Part shown: piece after piece, positions 49,945 to 62,339 of the stretch
Layout: each line of letters starts with the position of its first letter
How positions within the stretch are numbered: the first letter of the stretch is position 1
Source: Anaeramoeba flamelloides
Taxonomy: Eukaryota > Metamonada > Anaeramoebidae
DNA: 64,000 nt
NCBI GenBank assembly: GCA_027625915.1
Contig: JANTQA010000047.1
Coordinates: 14,570,001 to 14,634,000, forward strand
Direction: 5' to 3'
Made by a program: the position numbers and the translations under genes
Notes under the pieces: model-generated
Database searches by the model: none
What the model was told of the DNA's origin: nothing
What the model saw: the letters and a program-made list of their open reading frames with translations, nothing else

Positions 49945-52900
49945 TTATGAAAACAATCCTGTTGCATCAAATATAAGTATCCAGATGATTAGTACCGGTA
50001 TCATAAAAAAACTTTCAACTACCAAACAAGTTGTTATAATATCATTCCTCAATGAATATCTATTTTTATTATTAAAATTATTATTTATTATTAGATAAAA
50101 AAAAAATGTATAGAATAGGAAATAATTTATTTCAGATCACTGAAAAAAAAAAAATGTAAAAAGTAAAAATGATTAGAAAAAAAAAAAAAATTACTCAGTT
50201 CCAAATTGAAAAGTTGAAATACCGGCTGGCATAACTGACAAAAGAAATGCAGCTTTGCCCGTATCGCCTTTGATTCCAAAAAGAAGAAAGGCCGACAGTG
50301 AAACAAATGGTACTAGAAATGATTTAATCGAGACAAACATAAGCATTGTTTTCCATGAGCAAGAAATTATTTTATGTTGATAAACAAACATGCCAATTGT
50401 AATCATAGCAAGAGGAAGTACCATATTTGATAAAGTTTGTGCTGGCTTTGCGAGAACTTCTGGGAAGGGCAATCCTGAGGACGAATAAATAAATCCAATA
50501 ATAACAGATATTAGAACGGGATTCATAAAAACTCTTTTAAGGGTTAATTTAAATATTTTATTTTTGAGATCTGGTATTTCAAATTGGTTATCATTTTTTT
50601 GTGCAGATGTACTTTGTTTTTTATTGCCATTGCTATTATCACTATTGCTACCACCTCCGATGTGACTATCACTGCCCCTGTCACTGTCTCCGTCACTTTT
50701 TATATCTTTACTTTTGTCTTTACATTTGTCGCTGTCATCATTATTGTAATCGACTTCTTCCAATTCAAATCCCTCTTGGCCATTTTCAACTAGAATTTTT
50801 TTATTTTCTGAGATTTTGTGTTTATTATTTTGAGATAGACTTTCGAAAACGCTACCATTTGTTGATGTTTTATGTTTTTTATTGGGAGGTGTACTACTGC
50901 TAGAATTAACATCTCCAATGTCCGTTTCCATTTTTCTTTTAATTTCTCTTTTTGCTTCAATTATTTCACATATTACAATCATAAATGGCATTTGCAGAAA
51001 CGTCAATGGAAGACTCGCAAGAATTGGATATATTAAAAAACTTTTTGGGAAAATAGAATCCATAATTGGGATGCCTTTAATATTTATTAATAGAATATAT
51101 ATGTATACATGTGATAATTTATATTTATATACATGAGTATCATAAATAATGTTTTTAAATGCCTCATTAATTATTAATTTAAATCTAATTATTAAAAAAG
51201 CAATTTTTTCCCCTCCTGTGTATTCAGGAGGCGTGTCGTCAAGTGCCTAGCATTTTTTTAATTTAAGAAATTAAAAGAAAATTTTTGAAACTTTCTTTTA
51301 ATTTCTTAAATTAAAAAAAGGGTAACGGCGGTTTTCCAGAATTCGAAAGAATTTAGTAAAATCTATGATTTTACTCAATTCTTTCAAATCCCGGAAAACC
51401 TAACGACAGTGGATAGTTTCTATTTGGTCATGAAAATGATAAATTTATTTTTTTTTACTTTATATTTTAATTATTTTTCTTCTTCTCTTTTTTTTATTTG
51501 ATGATTTTTCTTTAATTACTCCTTTCTATAAATAAATAAAAAAGCAATTTTTTAATTATTTATCCCGAATTAAAAAATGTTTAAAATAATTAAAATGAAA
51601 TCACTTTTATCACTTTTAATAAGATTACCATGTTTTTAATTGTAACAATTTTCTGGATATATTATAATCCAATCTCTTATCTGTTATTGGTAAAGGATAA
51701 TTAAATTTTATATTAAAATTGTAAATAAGAAAAAAATAAAAAATCAAAGGAGATTCAATTTCAAAAATTCAAATTTTGAAAAAAAAAAGTATCTTTTCTT
51801 GCAAAAAATTTTAAAATATTGAAATTTCTACAATTTTAAACAATATATATATATATATAAGGTATTTCCAAAAAAGTGGGGCATTTTTTTTTACATTTCA
51901 TAAAAAATAATCTTTTTTAGTGATGATAATCATTAATAAAGTATACCAAATTAAGTTTAATATTTATACCGATTGAATCAACCACTTATGTATTTAATTC
52001 AAAGCATGTTAGTTGAAATATTTCCAAAAATGAAAAAAAAAATAGCACTTTTTTTGGTTAAAGCAATGTACGACCAATTTCAATCAAAAACCGGAAATAT
52101 GGAATGGGAACAAATGATTTTTTAAACAAGAAAACGCAGTTATATGTTTTTAATTATATTGTAAATTTTGTTGGGATTTTACATGTTATGAAAATATTTT
52201 TTTCGATCAAAAAGAAAATAATAAACACCAATTTTCACCATAAAAAAATATCCGATAAAATCGAGATCATAAATTTTAAAAAAATTTATTTCTGCAATAC
52301 AATACCCAGAAATAAATTGATTTATTATCAAGAATCTATAAATGGTGGTTAATGATTTTATATATTTAAATCCTATTTTGAAGAATGGGTTACATAAATA
52401 TATTTTAAAATAAATTTGCCCCACATTCTTGGAAATAGCTTATATATATATCAAGGCAAAATTGTTTTAATTCAATGATTTCATTTTTTCGTTATTCTTT
52501 AACGTTTTATATTTTAGCAAAGTGGTGATTTGGTTAGATTTTTTGGCTAAAGTAGTCTCATTTCCAAAAATCCAAAAAAAAAAAAAAGTTTATAGGATCA
52601 CATTTTCACAAAATTCAATTCGAAAAAAAAAGTTTAAAAGGATATCATTTACAAAAAAACCAATTATCCTAAATAAAAAAAAATCATAGAATCCCAATTA
52701 CAAAAAATTCAATAAACAAAAAAAAGTTCATAATTTCACAATTACAAAAATTCATATTGCGAAAAAAAAAATATATTCATTTTCTTAGTTATTATTTCAA
52801 ATTCTTAAATATATTTAATTAAAAAACAAAATTGCTTTCTTTTTATACAAAATCGATTTAATCCAATTTTCGGCTGTTTTATAACACTTTAAATTTGAAA

Positions 52901-55900
52901 AAGTAATTATTTTTGTAATATTCTTTTTGTTAAAAATAACACATTTGAAAAAAAAATAAAAAAAATAATTATCTAGATCCCAAAAATGGCCAAAGATAGA
53001 CACTTCAAAACTGACATACTTGGATTCACAATAATTAAGTAACATCCTTTTCAACTTGAAATTGGATGTTGTTATTATTGATATTTTAAATAAAAATGTA
53101 ATCCTTGTTGATTATTGATTTTTAGAAATCTCTCATACAATACATGCTTGATGGGTTTTGATTATATTTAGTCATTCATTCATTAATAAAGATTAAAAAA
53201 ATTTTTTCAGCATAACCCTAATAAAAAAAAGTTTTTGATAACATTTTATAAACGTGTTTTAAAGGTGTTATAAACGTTTAAAATGCTATCAAATTATATA
53301 ATAACAATTTTTATAACATAAATGTTTGTTATAAAATGTGTTATAAAATTTGTAACATGTTATAAACCTGTTATTGAGAATATTTTTTAAAAAAATATTG
53401 AAAAAATCATCATTTAAAAGGAAATTTGTCATCTATAATGTTATATAGATGTTATAAAAAATCTTTTTTTCATTATGATGATTTTACCATTAAACTTTTT
53501 TTTGCAAGATAAACTTATTAAAGAGGAGTATTTTATTTCAAATACAATTCAATCACATGAAAAATTCCCTAAATTCAAAAAAGTATTTCGACACTGAAAT
53601 TCCAAAATAAACCATTTTCCAGTCAAAGGTGCCCACTTGTAGGGGGTGAATTACATGTGCTTAGAGGGTTTGAATGGATATTAGATGGAAAAATTGAAAT
53701 TTCAAAATTGAATTCATTTTTTCTTTTTTTTTGTTTTTTTTTTAACACATAATTCTTTTGCAAATTTTTTTTATATTATAGATCTTAAGTCACTTGTTAA
53801 AAATGTGTTAATTTATTTTTTTTTTTATTGTAATTTAAGGGAGGAGTTTAGAATTCCTCTTGTTTGCCCGAATTCCTAAACTTGAATTTAGAAATCGTAT
53901 AATAGATTCAAACATAGTCTTATTATCTACTAAAGCTAATAAAGATATTGAATCTTGTTTATTAATAATATTATAAATATTATTATTATTTAAAATAAGT
54001 GAAAAATTGTTTTTTTCTAATTCAGAAATCCAGATTTTACGATTATTTTCATAGGCTGGGCAGTTCCAGAGAAAATGATCCAAATCTTCAATGATATCCA
54101 AATCTTTATTTATTTTACACAATTGACAAAATTGTGATTTATTTTTGTTCATAAAATAAGAATATCTATTAAGATAATTTGTATAATTTCTTAACTTTAG
54201 AATAGAAGTTGAACCCTTCCATTTTAAATATTTTTGCTGTTTGTTAATATTTCCCTGTATCAAAATTATTTTCAAATAATTGTGTACTTTCCAACTTGGA
54301 CTATTTTTTAATTGATTAATTCTGTAAACTTCGAGTTCAGATTCTAATTCTTTTAAATTTCGAGCTTTCCAATTAATGTTTTCTGTTTCTTTTTTCTCTG
54401 AAGGGGAGAAGATTTATTAATTTATCAAATCCCAAAATTTTTAATTTTTGAATTAATTTGAATTTTCTTTTTGTAAATTGTGATTCTTGCCAAATCAATT
54501 TTTGCTTCAGTTTTATAGATAAGTCTTGGGTAATGTGGGTTTATTAATAGCGATTCTGTGATTTTCTTATTAATCCAAATATCAATTTTTTTGAAATCGG
54601 ATTCTGTAAAGTCAAATATCTCCAACCCATATAATAGTTGACTATGTAAAACGGCTTTAAAGAATTGAATTTTTAACCCATTAGAAAAATTCCTTTCTTT
54701 AAAAATATGGAGGATTGTTTCAAAATTATTATTGACGTTTTCAAAGTTAAATTTTAGATGAGTTTTTTTGTCTAACCAAATATCAAGATATAAAATTTCT
54801 TTTGGTATTAGGGTTTTTTTTTGTTTTATCATCATTTGGATTCATTCCAAAATCTTTTATTATTTTATATATTTTTTGTAATTGATAATTTATTTCAATC
54901 ATTGATCCTTTCATTATTAATATCAAATCATCAGCAAACATCTGAATGTGTATTGCTAGTGGATTGATTTTTTCTAAAAGAAAATGAGAAATAAAACCAA
55001 ATAATAGAGGAGATAATGGATCTCCTTGGTAAACACCTATTCCTTCCTTTGAGTAATAAGCAAGTAGAAACATTTTTAAAATTTCATTTTTGATAAATTT
55101 TTTAATTGAGTGATAAATTAATGAATGATGAATAGAGTCAAAACATTTTTGAATATCAATTGTAACTATATATACATTTTCATTTTTCTTTGTTTTTTCT
55201 ATAATTTTTTTATATTTATATAATAAATTCAAAACAGCAATCCGTGTATCTAATTTTTTCTTAAATCCAAATTGTTTTTTTTGATACTATGTCCCAAGAA
55301 TCTTGTATCCCAGCATATAATAATTTAAGAAAAAATCTTGGGAGTGTTTTGTTTATGGAAATGGGTCTATAATTAAGTGGGACCCCCTCATCTCCTGATT
55401 TATGAATGAATAATATATTTCTTTTTTTAATAAAATTAATATTTTTTTGAGAAATATCTTGTATCCAATTTAGAAATATTTTTTGAATTGTAATTAGAAA
55501 ATTTTCATAATTTAAATAAAATTCGTTACTTTGATTTTTACTTGATTTATAATGTTTAATTTTGTCAAAATCTTGAACTGGTTTATTTTTCTGATATTTA
55601 ATTAATTCTTCGATTTTGGCAACTGAGAATATTTCTTTAATTTCTAAATCAAATAAATTTTCTTTATCTAAATAATAATTTTTTATAAAATTTATTATAT
55701 ATTTTTTTGGTTTTTTACTTTTTGATTTGACATAATTAAAATAGGATTTTTCCAAATTATTATTATTTAGAATCATTTTTTTTGAAGATTCTCTTATCCG
55801 GCTAAGTTTTTTCCAAAAGTTATAATTACTTTCGAATTCCATATTAATTTGATCAATTAGTTTTCGATACTTATTATTATTTCTATCTTTAATTTCTTTT

Positions 55901-58900
55901 ATCAACTCTTTATTATCATAAACTCTGTTAATCAAACTAAATAATTTTAATTCATTTTTAGGTATATTCAAAACTACTCTATCTTTCATTATAAATTGTT
56001 TTTTAAACTTTTTGAAGACAGATTCTGTTACTTTATAATTATTATTTTTAAAAAATAGATTGAAATTTTTTTGAAAATTAAATACATCTTTTATACAATA
56101 TGTTTTTTTAATTTCCCAAAATGTGTTAATTTAAATGTTATTTGATTTTTTGAAAATGATTGTAGAAATACCAGATTGATTTCTATTGAAATTTTATTCG
56201 ATCTTTCAATAGAAGATCAAAATGGACATTATTTTTTTTCTCAATATTCCCTAAGAATTTGAGTTTTTAAATTTTTAAGAAAAGATATTAATTCATTTAT
56301 TAGATTTATACCATGTGGATATCAACTATTCTTTGATGTGGATTATTCTACTTATTTTTTATTTATTCTTCAAAGGTTAATTATAAAAAATAATTGATAT
56401 TTGAAAAAAATGGAAATATTTTGACTGAAACAAAGTTTATGTTATTTTGTACAATCAAAAAAAACATATTTAAATATTGATCTTTAACGGGTATTCGTTT
56501 TTTATAACCGGTTTTTATTACTTTTATGAATAGCAATATATGTATTAACTTAAAGGAATGTTGAGACAAGAGTTATTATTCAAATTTAGGTTGTATTATT
56601 TTCGAAAATATTTCAAATTTGATCAAAGCATTTTTACAGATCAAATTCATAATTTACTTTGAAAAGGTTCTAAAAATAAAAATTTCATTGCTGTCTGGTG
56701 TATCTATTTTTTTAAAAAAATCTCCATATAGTTTAATTCAAGTGTACCAATTTATTTGGAAATAATTTGGATAACCCTCTTGGGTAATTTAAAAAAAAAT
56801 CTATATTAAATTTTCCTTGTTGTTTTTTCGAAAATTCATTAAATTTTTTGATCAAGAAATGTTTATATTCAAAATCCAAAAAACCCTTGATTTTACAATA
56901 TTTTGACTTTCCTTTAATTGACGTTCTTTAAAAAAAAATATTGGTTAATGTGCTGTATTTCAACCCCCGCAGAGTAGAAAATGTAAATAGATATTCAAAA
57001 AATGTAATAATAAAAATAATAATAATTTTAATTATTCTAGTGTAAATATAACTTTAGATACACTTTACTTAAATATTTGAAACGAAATTTAAGAATAAAA
57101 TTATATATTTCACTATTATTGATCCATTAAAATAATTTCAATTGTCTCATGGTTTAAAATCAATTCATTGAAATTTATTTCTTTTAGTTTATTTTGAAAA
57201 ATAAATCAATCATCATTATATTAATAACAGGACTAATAAAAAATGATGAATATATTCTCATATTTCTTCATGCTAATATTTTAAATATAAAGGGAAAATT
57301 TTTTTGAATTTTTTTTTTTTTATTATAGAATAATATCTATTTAGGCTATTAGTTCATAAATGTTCTGGATTTTAAAATTCTTGAACTTTTAGGAATAACC
57401 AGAATCTCTTTGATTATACAATAAAGATTTTTTTTTTTTTTTTGTTATTTTAAAATTTTACTGGAGTATATAGTTGGGTATCTTTGTGTGTCTCATTTTT
57501 TTTGAGAATTCAAGAGTAAAATTAAAGATTTAACTCATTTTTTTTAAATTCTGTAAAACCTAACGGTGTTTTTTTAATTTTTGAAATATAAAGAAAATTA
57601 TGACTCTTTATTGAAATTTCTATACAAAATTTTAGGAATTAGGGGAGTACCCATCGAAACCTAAGGGGCAATCCAAAGTCAAGTGTTGTAGGGTGCCGTC
57701 AAGTGACATAGAGTGTCTTAGCTTTTCCGGTATTCAAAAGAATTGAGGGAAATCAAAGATTTTACTCTATTCTAATGAATTCTGGAAAAGATAACGATGT
57801 TTTTTTTCAATTCGAGAAATAAAAAGAAAAATTCTTATATTTTCTTTTAATTTCTCTTAAATTAAAAAAAACCTAACATTGGTTTTCTTGAGGGTTTTTG
57901 TTTTATTTGTGAGGTGTTCTAGGTTTTTTTTACTTTAGAAATAAACCGAAAATTTATTAAAATTTTCGGTTTATTTCTAAAGTAAAAAAAACCTAACGAA
58001 AATCTATTGATTTACCAAAATCAACAAAAAACTCAAGAAAACTTAACGACATTAACGAAATACAAAAGAATTGAGTAAAATCTTTAATTTTCCGAAATTC
58101 TTTTAAATTCTGGAAAACTTAACTACATTTACAAGTGGTATAATTCCAAAATTTTTAATTCTAAAATTTTCTTTTTATTTCTCAAATTAAAAAAAAAAAA
58201 CCTAATAACATTTCCGACTGGAAGAATTCGTTGTAATTATATTTATAAATGATTTTTTAAGAAGCTTTAAATGTTTTAAGTTCAAATTAATTTTATTATT
58301 TATTATTTGATTGAATTTTATTAATTTTTCCAGATGGAGCAGAGTTAATTCTTTGAATTTGTTTTTGAATTTAAATTATTTTTTTATTTTACTGAAATTA
58401 TGATATTATCAATTTTATATTTTGTTTTGCAAAATTAGAATTAGTGTGTTTTTGTCATATTTTGCATATTGAATTTAAATTCTGTATAAATCCAAGAAAA
58501 TAAATAATTTAAAGTTGTTGTTTTCATAATTGTATATTTCTAACCCATCTGTCAATTGGCTTATTATAAAAGATTTAAATAATCTAATTTTTAAATTATT
58601 TGTGAGTATAATTATTACTAATTAATTGTATATCATTGTTATCAATTTCTTTTGTCTTTTTGTTCTTCAAGAAAAAGGAAAGATGTGATAAAGGGGTTTT
58701 CTCATTTGATCTGAAAATACCAGTATAAGAACCATATTTTGTAAGCTTTGAAAGTGATTTTTTCATAGTCTATTTTGTGCTTTTAAATTCTACTAGTTTT
58801 CTGGTATTTGAAATTCCAATGGGAGAAAATTTCATTTTGTAATTGGAAAATAATAGTATTCAATATTCATACTGTTAATTGAAAAATAAGCCCAACTTAT

Positions 58901-60020
58901 ATATGAACATAAACCATAAAAAATTCTTTTTCAAAGAAAAATAACTCAATTTCAATTTGTTTCTTTGAGAAGTGAAAGTGAAAAGCATAAGAAAACAAAG
59001 AAAAGGGAGAAAAATTAATTCGCTCTTGATATTCTGAGCAAATCTGCAAAAATAACACTTTTTTTTGTAAAAGTTCGATCGTTAATGAGAATACAATGCT
59101 TCAAGCTCTACTTGTTCTTTTTAAAAGATTCAAATGGGGTTCGAGAAATCAGGTAGAAAAAAAGTTGAACAAATCTTTAAATTAGTCAGTTACAAAAATT
59201 TTCTCTTTCTTTACTTTTTTTGAAAGAAAAGATTGAAAGTTTCAGAGATTATAAACCAAAAATCGATCTCAAAGATTCTATGAAAAAAGACTTTTTCTTA
59301 TTTAGATCGAGACATTTTGATTAAAATACAGTTCTAAATGAAAATAATATTGAAGAGTTAATCAAAAAATATGAGCAAATATGTTTATCGCTTTTAAATT
59401 TCAAATTTTAATAATTGTTTTGTAATCCTTAAAAAAAAAAAAAAAAAAAATGTGATGGTAGCTATTTAGTGTTCATTCAAATTTTACATCAGAAACAATA
59501 CACAGTGTTTTCACTTCTGATAGGTTTTAAAAATAGGTGATAATTTGCAAAATAAAAATCATAAACAGAGAAAAAAAGTTACCAAAAATGATGACATTCG
59601 ACCAAGCAAAGCTTAATATATTTGTTGAAATTTTCAACAAATCTCTTTGATGAAAAACCCAGCCAATTAAAATAATTAAAGCGTGTAAAATCATTTGAAA
59701 AATAGAATAGACAATACACCAATACCAATCAATTTCAGAGCTATTGGAATAATTATTTAAAAAACAATTGGATTTAGAAAAAAAAGTAAATTGTTACGGA
59801 AAGACAAAGAAATACAACATAAATTAATGACCAAAGTGAGTAATTACAATTTAAATGGTACAATTAAATTGATCGATAAAGCACAAACACCGACTTTGAA
59901 AACAATAGAATTTAGTTGACGAAGTATTTCCACTTTGATCATACCAAGCCGAACAATAAGATATCCAACTATCCCACAAAACAGCATATTAAACCCTTCT
60001 ATAAGCAGATCCATATACAT
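49945..60020 (-). CDS. PIN-like membrane carrier (auxin-efflux/Mem_trans family), four exons
   Basis: Ten-helix carrier of the Mem_trans family that includes plant PIN/PILS and fungal relatives; in a protist the substrate is unknown. Exons 60020-59848, 59740-59583, 51074-50195 and 50059-49945 give 441 aa with every phase matching; introns are 107, 8,508 and 135 nt (donors GTAATT, GTAACT, GTAATT). Exon 1 encodes MYMDLLIEGFNMLFCGIVGY and RLGMIKVEILRQLNSIVFKV, the family's TM1-2. Exon 2 ends WSNVIIFG and joins GIPIMDSIFPKS in exon 3, rebuilding the conserved N-x3-G-I-P segment across the 8.5-kb intron. Exon 3 holds TM4-5, a ~140-residue charged cytosolic loop (Asp/Ser/Lys-rich) and TM6-9, ending AGISTFQFGTE. 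Exon 4 gives YSLRNDIITTCLVVESF and the last helix. Residues 1-110 would be missed if only the longest frame were used. Confidence 0.9.
51215..51408. repeat. Hairpin element pair (TGTCGTTAGG family)
   Basis: A perfect 21-bp inverted repeat (51260-51280 with 51292-51312, AATTTAAGAAATTAAAAGAA...) sits next to an ~89-nt foldback (51320-51408): GGTTTTCCAGAATTCGAAAG ... AGTAAAATC pairing with GATTTTACT ... CCGGAAAACC and ending TAACGACA. It is preceded by GTGTCGTCAAGTGCCTAGC, which recurs at 57.69 kb as GTGCCGTCAAGTGACATAG. Confidence 0.75.
51418..51540 (+). repeat. Dispersed repeat, relative at 16310-16480
   Basis: TTTCTATTTGGTCATG, TTTTTCTTCTTCTCTTTTTT and ACTCCTTTCTATAAATAAAT parallel the 16.3-kb copy. 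Confidence 0.7.
51860..52440. mobile_element. 581-bp element with ~24-bp terminal inverted repeats
   Basis: The left end AGGTATTTCCA.AAAAGTGGGGCA and the right end (complement AGCTATTTCCAAGAATGTGG, GGCA) match at about 20 of 24 positions. Both flanks are TATA-rich and consistent with a TA target. No frame resembling a transposase, so probably non-autonomous. Relatives at 18460-19079 and 22137-22370. Confidence 0.75.
52572..52775. repeat. Minisatellite, ~4 degenerate units of 43-55 bp
   Basis: Each unit starts with an A8-A14 run, followed by GTTTATA/GTTCATA-like, a CA-rich segment (ATCACATTTTCAC, TATCATTTACA, CCCAATTACA, TTCACAATTACA) and ends in ATTCAAT-type text. Units are strongly diverged. 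Confidence 0.6.
52870..53060 (+). repeat. Dispersed repeat, relative at 47380-47560
   Basis: See the 47.4-kb copy; the best block is AATAACACATTTGA plus GATCCCAAA about 35-45 nt further on. Confidence 0.55.
53228..53465. repeat. TGTTATAAAC-rich degenerate tract
   Basis: TTATAAA preceded by TG/GTG occurs about eight times in 240 bp (e.g. GTGTTATAAAATTTGTAACA, TGTTATAAACCTGTTAT), with no fixed period. Lies 350 bp from the 3' end of the LINE. Confidence 0.5.
53816..56117 (-). mobile_element. Young LINE (non-LTR retrotransposon), copy 2, in the PIN-like intron
   Basis: 2,302 bp bounded by a perfect 16-bp target duplication, AAAATGTGTTAATTTA, at 53800-53815 and 56118-56133, with an A-rich 3' tail. 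Reading on the minus strand: a linker with KELIKEIKDRNNNKYRKLID, then RT motifs NYRPISINKTL, TIDIQKCFDSIHH, GVYQGDPLSPLLFGF and QMFADDLILI, and the C-terminal zinc motif CQLC ... HFLWNC. The frame is broken by at least three shifts (near 55240, 54800 and 54400), so it is inactive. No APE-type endonuclease is seen; the 5' part is probably truncated. It inserted in the same orientation as the host gene. Confidence 0.92.
57490..58230. repeat. Cluster of hairpin elements (TGTCGTTAGG family)
   Basis: At least five foldbacks in tandem, each followed by AACCTAACG-like text: about 57505-57560, 57720-57795, 57808-57885, 57921-57993 and 58040-58130. The 57921-57993 unit is a perfect 35-bp stem with a 3-nt loop (AGGTTTTTTTTACTTTAGAA...). 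The 57.7 and 58.05-kb units share AAAAGAATTGAG and AATTCTGGAAAA with the 37.1 and 51.3-kb copies. Confidence 0.8.
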
Positions 60021-62339
60021 TTTTGATAATTTGTTTTTGTTTTATGTTTCAATTGTAATTAATAGAAGGTAAAAAAAATGAAAGTTACAAAATTCAGAAA
60101 AAATAAATAATGAAGGGAATTGGAACATAAAGACACAGACTTAAATCACACCTAGCTAAACCAATTTGGATAAGGTATTTGAATTTCTCGAAAAGAAGCA
60201 ATTATTTTATTTGCAAACAATAAAATTTTTCCTCTTACAAATTCTCTTCAAACCCCTTAAGGTTTACAATCCTTGAAGAAGGAAAAAAAGATTGTCTTGT
60301 ATTGGGTGTGGGGGATTGTTGTTTTGGTTTTTTAGTATTGGAATTAAATGAGTGTTTGCAATTTTTATTTTTACTGGCATTTGAAAAACAAATGGTTAAA
60401 GTTTTCATTTGAGTTTTCCCCTCAATATTTTTCTTTTACCAAATCGAGCTCAAAAAAAATATTATTATCTCTGTACTCTAAATAATTGTTTGACTCTTTG
60501 TTTATTCTAAAGGACAGTATATTTAATGGCGAACGAAGAATACTATATTACACAAATTGTTCAGATTCAAATACATGTATTTGAATAACAAATGGGAATA
60601 ATTTTCACTTCATTTTCCTTTTCCTTTTCCTTTTTGAGTTTTTAAATTACAATCTACTTCATTGAAAACTCCATATACATAAAAGAAAAATATGGAAAAG
60701 GAAATGAAAATATTTTCCCATTTATAATTCAGATACCAATAAAAGATTATTACCATAATGGAACAAAAGTAAAACACAGTTTATAAACGTTAATAAAACG
60801 TGAAAATTCAAACTAGAGATCAATTAATAAAAGAATAAAGAAATTAATCAAGGTAAAAGTAAGTATTCAACACAATGGCAGTTTTTGTAATATTATCTTT
60901 TGGTAGGGGTTTTTCTTTGATGTATCAATTATTAAAAATTTGTTCAAAAAATTGACTATTTTTGAGATCTCCAAAAGAAAACTTCAGATTCGATTTCTGA
61001 GAATCAAGGAGATTTAAATTGAATTTGTTGGTTTGATTGAGAATAATATACTTTGGATTATTTTCCAATTAAAACATGAAACTTTTTAGTTCACATTCTC
61101 CAAAATATTTTTAAATGAATAATTAGTTGAAATATAACCCTTAAAATATTTAACTAATTGTTAAGAAATGATATTTTAAGACATTTAATTAAAAAACCTT
61201 ATTTTACTAAAAGACAAAATTTTTCCTCCTTTAATTTGATTGTAACAGTAATAATTAATATACCTTTTAAAACATAAAATAAAAATTTTCATTTATTAAT
61301 CGGAAAATAACAGTTATGAATTATTATTTGAAGTTAATTGATTTTTTCTTTAGTTTTCAATAAAGCTCCCAATGAAAAACTATATTTCACTTTTTTTCCA
61401 CAATTATTAGAGTAATTTTATATATTTTTATATTTTAAATAGAGTAAAGGATAGAAAAATTATCTATGAATGTTATTTCTCTAACATTCCTTTCAGTACA
61501 AATTATAAATGCACACAATTTATAAAAATGGGATCATTTCTCGAAAAAAATTTCAAGAACTTCAATTAAGAAACAGTGGAAACTTGATTTGCATTAGAAA
61601 AATATGAAAATACTCGAGAAATTAAAATTTTTTCCAATTTTTTTTATAAATTCCAGTATATATAAAGTTAAATCAAAGATCTTTAATATTAAGTCCATTT
61701 AGAATCCAACTTAAACTTGGTTGTATCCTGAGAGTATCTGAAAATCTACAAAGTAATATAGTGTCTTTCAACAATTTTTCCTATTTAGCGATTAGTGTCA
61801 CCATAGATTCGTCTATGTTCAAAGAATGTTGTAATTGCCAATAAATATTCACACACCATGGCTCAAATAACTCTAAAAAATCCATTATAAATCTTATTGT
61901 ACATTAAATTATACATTTTTTACAAACAATCTGAATTAAAAATATTCATTTTGTAAAAAGTTTAATTAATCCCTTTTCCAGATCAAAAAAGAGATACTTC
62001 GAATAATAGTATTCCAGTATTAAATAATTCATATTTTAAACCTTCCAAAAGTCATTATTTTTTTAATTATTTTAATTTCAAAGATTAGTTAAATAATCAT
62101 CAACATAAAAACCAAAGACCAATTTGTTTTGTTTCCTTTTTACAAAGTAAGTATAATATAAATATATTTCCAATATTTCAGAAATAATTGGTTAAAATAA
62201 TCTATAGGTTAATAATAAATTTTTTTACCAACTAATTCACATCTCTCACAAATTTAAGAAAGATACTTTGTAACTTTGTAGTATGAATATTGATAATTCA
62301 ACCTTTAAATTTGTGCCGAAATACAAATTTTTTTCTGAA
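60021..62339. other. Intergenic upstream of the PIN-like gene
   Basis: No gene recognised. Holds the palindrome at 60592-60722; otherwise A/T-rich. Confidence 0.5.
60592..60722. repeat. Palindromic repeat, AAATGGGAAAA family, best copy
   Basis: AAATGGGAATAATTTTCACTT at the left pairs with AAATGAAAATATTTTCCCAT at the right; the inner part CCTTTTCC pairs with GGAAAAGG. The centre holds AATTACAATCTACTTC, shared with the 4.8-kb copy. Confidence 0.7.

Larger units (their letters stand above)
51075..59582 (-). other. 8.5-kb intron of the PIN-like gene
   Basis: Bounded by donor GTAACT (59582) and acceptor AAAG (51075). It contains hairpin clusters (51.2-51.4 and 57.5-58.2 kb), a dispersed repeat (51.4 kb), a TIR element (51860-52440), a minisatellite (52572-52775), a TTATAA-rich tract (53.2-53.5 kb) and a LINE (53816-56117). 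The remaining parts (about 56.2-57.4 and 58.3-59.5 kb) are plain A/T-rich DNA with nothing recognised. Confidence 0.8.

Noticed and set aside
50584-51136. Plus-strand frames over the PIN-like exon
   Set aside because: Antisense of the conserved membrane protein.
51231-51330. Telomere-like CCTAAC repeats
   Set aside because: CCTAACG occurs only at hairpin boundaries, never in tandem, so it is part of the hairpin family.
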